The notes under the pieces are model-generated. The model saw only the letters and a program-made list of their open reading frames with translations, searched no databases and was not told the DNA's origin. A stretch of DNA of 64,000 bases from Butyricimonas faecalis. Its GTDB lineage: Bacteria > Bacteroidota > Bacteroidia > Bacteroidales > Marinifilaceae. Shown piece after piece: positions 63,409 through 64,000 of the stretch; position 1 is the stretch's first letter; the number at the start of each line of letters is the position of its first letter. The DNA lies in the NCBI RefSeq assembly GCF_003991565.1, contig NZ_CP032819.1, forward strand, positions 1,798,001 through 1,862,000. Reading direction: 5' to 3'. The position numbers were made by a program, and so were the translations under genes.

Positions 63409-63438
63409 AAGAGGGAGCAGTTGCTTCCTCTTTTTTTT
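63409..63438 (+). terminator. Terminator of the CoA transferase gene
   Basis: AAGAGGGAGCA and TGCTTCCTCTT (one G-U) with a tight loop, then a T8 run, just past the stop codon. Confidence 0.88.
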
Positions 63439-63451
63439 ATTACTACATTTG
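63421..63451 (+). promoter_or_regulatory. Promoter of dgt
   Basis: TACATTTG (63444-63451) fits TAnnTTTG. The -33 site is TTGC at 63421-63424, 19 bases away, inside the preceding terminator stem. Confidence 0.5.
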
Positions 63452-63520
63452 TATAGTCGTTACAGGTCCATTGAGATATTTTACTTAAACCTGTAGCTAA
63501 AACTTGTAATCAGAACTACC

Positions 63521-64000
63521 ATGATGGACTGGAATAAATTATTATCATCGAGACGTTATCAACCGGGAAGTACGATCACCATGTTTCGCTCTCATGACCG
63601 ATCACAATTTCAAAGAGACTATGATCGTTTAATCTTTTCCGCTCCATTCCGACGCTTACAAAATAAAACACAAGTATTTCCCTTACCGGGCAATATCTTT
63701 GTACATAACCGTCTAACTCATAGTCTAGAAGTGGCTAGCGTGGGACGCTCACTCGGAAACAAGATTGCACAGTTTGTCAAAACCAAAGAAACACTGGAAC
63801 ACCCGGAAATTCTCGAAGAAATCGGAACCATTGTCAGTACGGCCTGTTTGGCTCATGACTTAGGCAACCCACCTTTCGGACATTCCGGAGAGGAAGCTAT
63901 TTCTTATTTCTTCACAGAAGGAGAAGGACAATATTTAAAGAAACTCCTGACTGACGAGGAGTGGGCAGACATTAGCCATTTTGAAGGCAACGCCAATACC
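63521..64000 (+). CDS. dgt: Deoxyguanosinetriphosphate triphosphohydrolase, 5' part (runs off the right edge)
   Basis: Starts at ATG 63521 (MMDWNKLLSSRRYQPGST; the next codon is also ATG) and is open to the window end, 160 codons. The segment FRSHDRSQFQRDYDRLIFSA and RRLQNKTQVFPL, with the HD-domain residues in NRLTHSLEVASVG (His) and CLAHDLGNPPFGHSGEEA (His-Asp), identify a dGTPase, which cleaves dGTP to deoxyguanosine and triphosphate. The remaining two-thirds is outside the window. Confidence 0.9.
   Translation, partial: MMDWNKLLSSRRYQPGSTITMFRSHDRSQFQRDYDRLIFSAPFRRLQNKTQVFPLPGNIFVHNRLTHSLEVASVGRSLGNKIAQFVKTKETLEHPEILEEIGTIVSTACLAHDLGNPPFGHSGEEAISYFFTEGEGQYLKKLLTDEEWADISHFEGNANT

Overview
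The window looks like chromosomal DNA of a Bacteroidales bacterium, most likely from the Odoribacteraceae (Odoribacter/Butyricimonas). Reasons: promoters of the Bacteroidota type (TTTG, 18-20 bases, TAnnTTTG), a SusC/SusD pair run by an ECF sigma/FecR switch, DUF4843, DUF4301, fimbrillin/DUF5119/DUF3575 genes, a Rho factor with a long charged insert, and anaerobic pyruvate and CoA-transferase enzymes. The family assignment is inference; the phylum-level assignment is well supported.

Layout. 1-19 kb is housekeeping: kdsD and recQ (divergent), an MgtC-like protein, purA, a Fur-family regulator, rel, murI, then the envelope block ompH-bamA-uppS-nadK-CBS protein, followed on the other strand by a small acidic protein, DUF4301, the DUF368 lipid-carrier transporter and aroE. 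19-31.4 kb is one long minus-strand unit: ECF sigma, FecR, SusC, SusD, DUF4843 lipoprotein, three thioredoxin-fold proteins and a trypsin-like lipoprotein, closed by a terminator. 31.4-39.5 kb holds mutY, dps, an M3 peptidase, a C1 peptidase and a MoxR/VWA pair. 39.6-44.3 kb is a fimbrial-type operon (DUF3575, DUF5119, two fimbrillins, one frameshifted). 44.3-47.4 kb is the accessory part: a 0.7 kb AT-rich gap with 11-base repeats, a candidate structured RNA leader, two unknown genes coupled by ATGA, and an IS110-family element. 47.4-64 kb returns to core functions: pepT, an OPT transporter, nifJ, an ATPase, rho, rsmG, a flippase-like membrane protein, rsmA, mgtE, a CoA transferase/hydrolase and the start of dgt.

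How the genes fit. Envelope biogenesis is well represented: Kdo precursor supply, D-glutamate, outer-membrane protein insertion and its chaperone, undecaprenyl-PP synthesis and a predicted undecaprenyl-phosphate transporter. Peptide use recurs: OPT uptake, PepT, an M3 peptidase, a C1 peptidase and possibly the SusCD system, which has no glycoside hydrolase nearby. NifJ and the CoA transferase fit fermentation.

Points that most deserve a check: bamA is broken by a nine-G run; a fimbrillin lacks one base relative to its paralogue; the 44.96-45.16 kb leader has several nested stems; the IS110 element has a plausible bridge-RNA region; and the ECF sigma promoter lies so close to its ATG that the mRNA would be nearly leaderless. 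No tRNA, rRNA or CRISPR array was seen.
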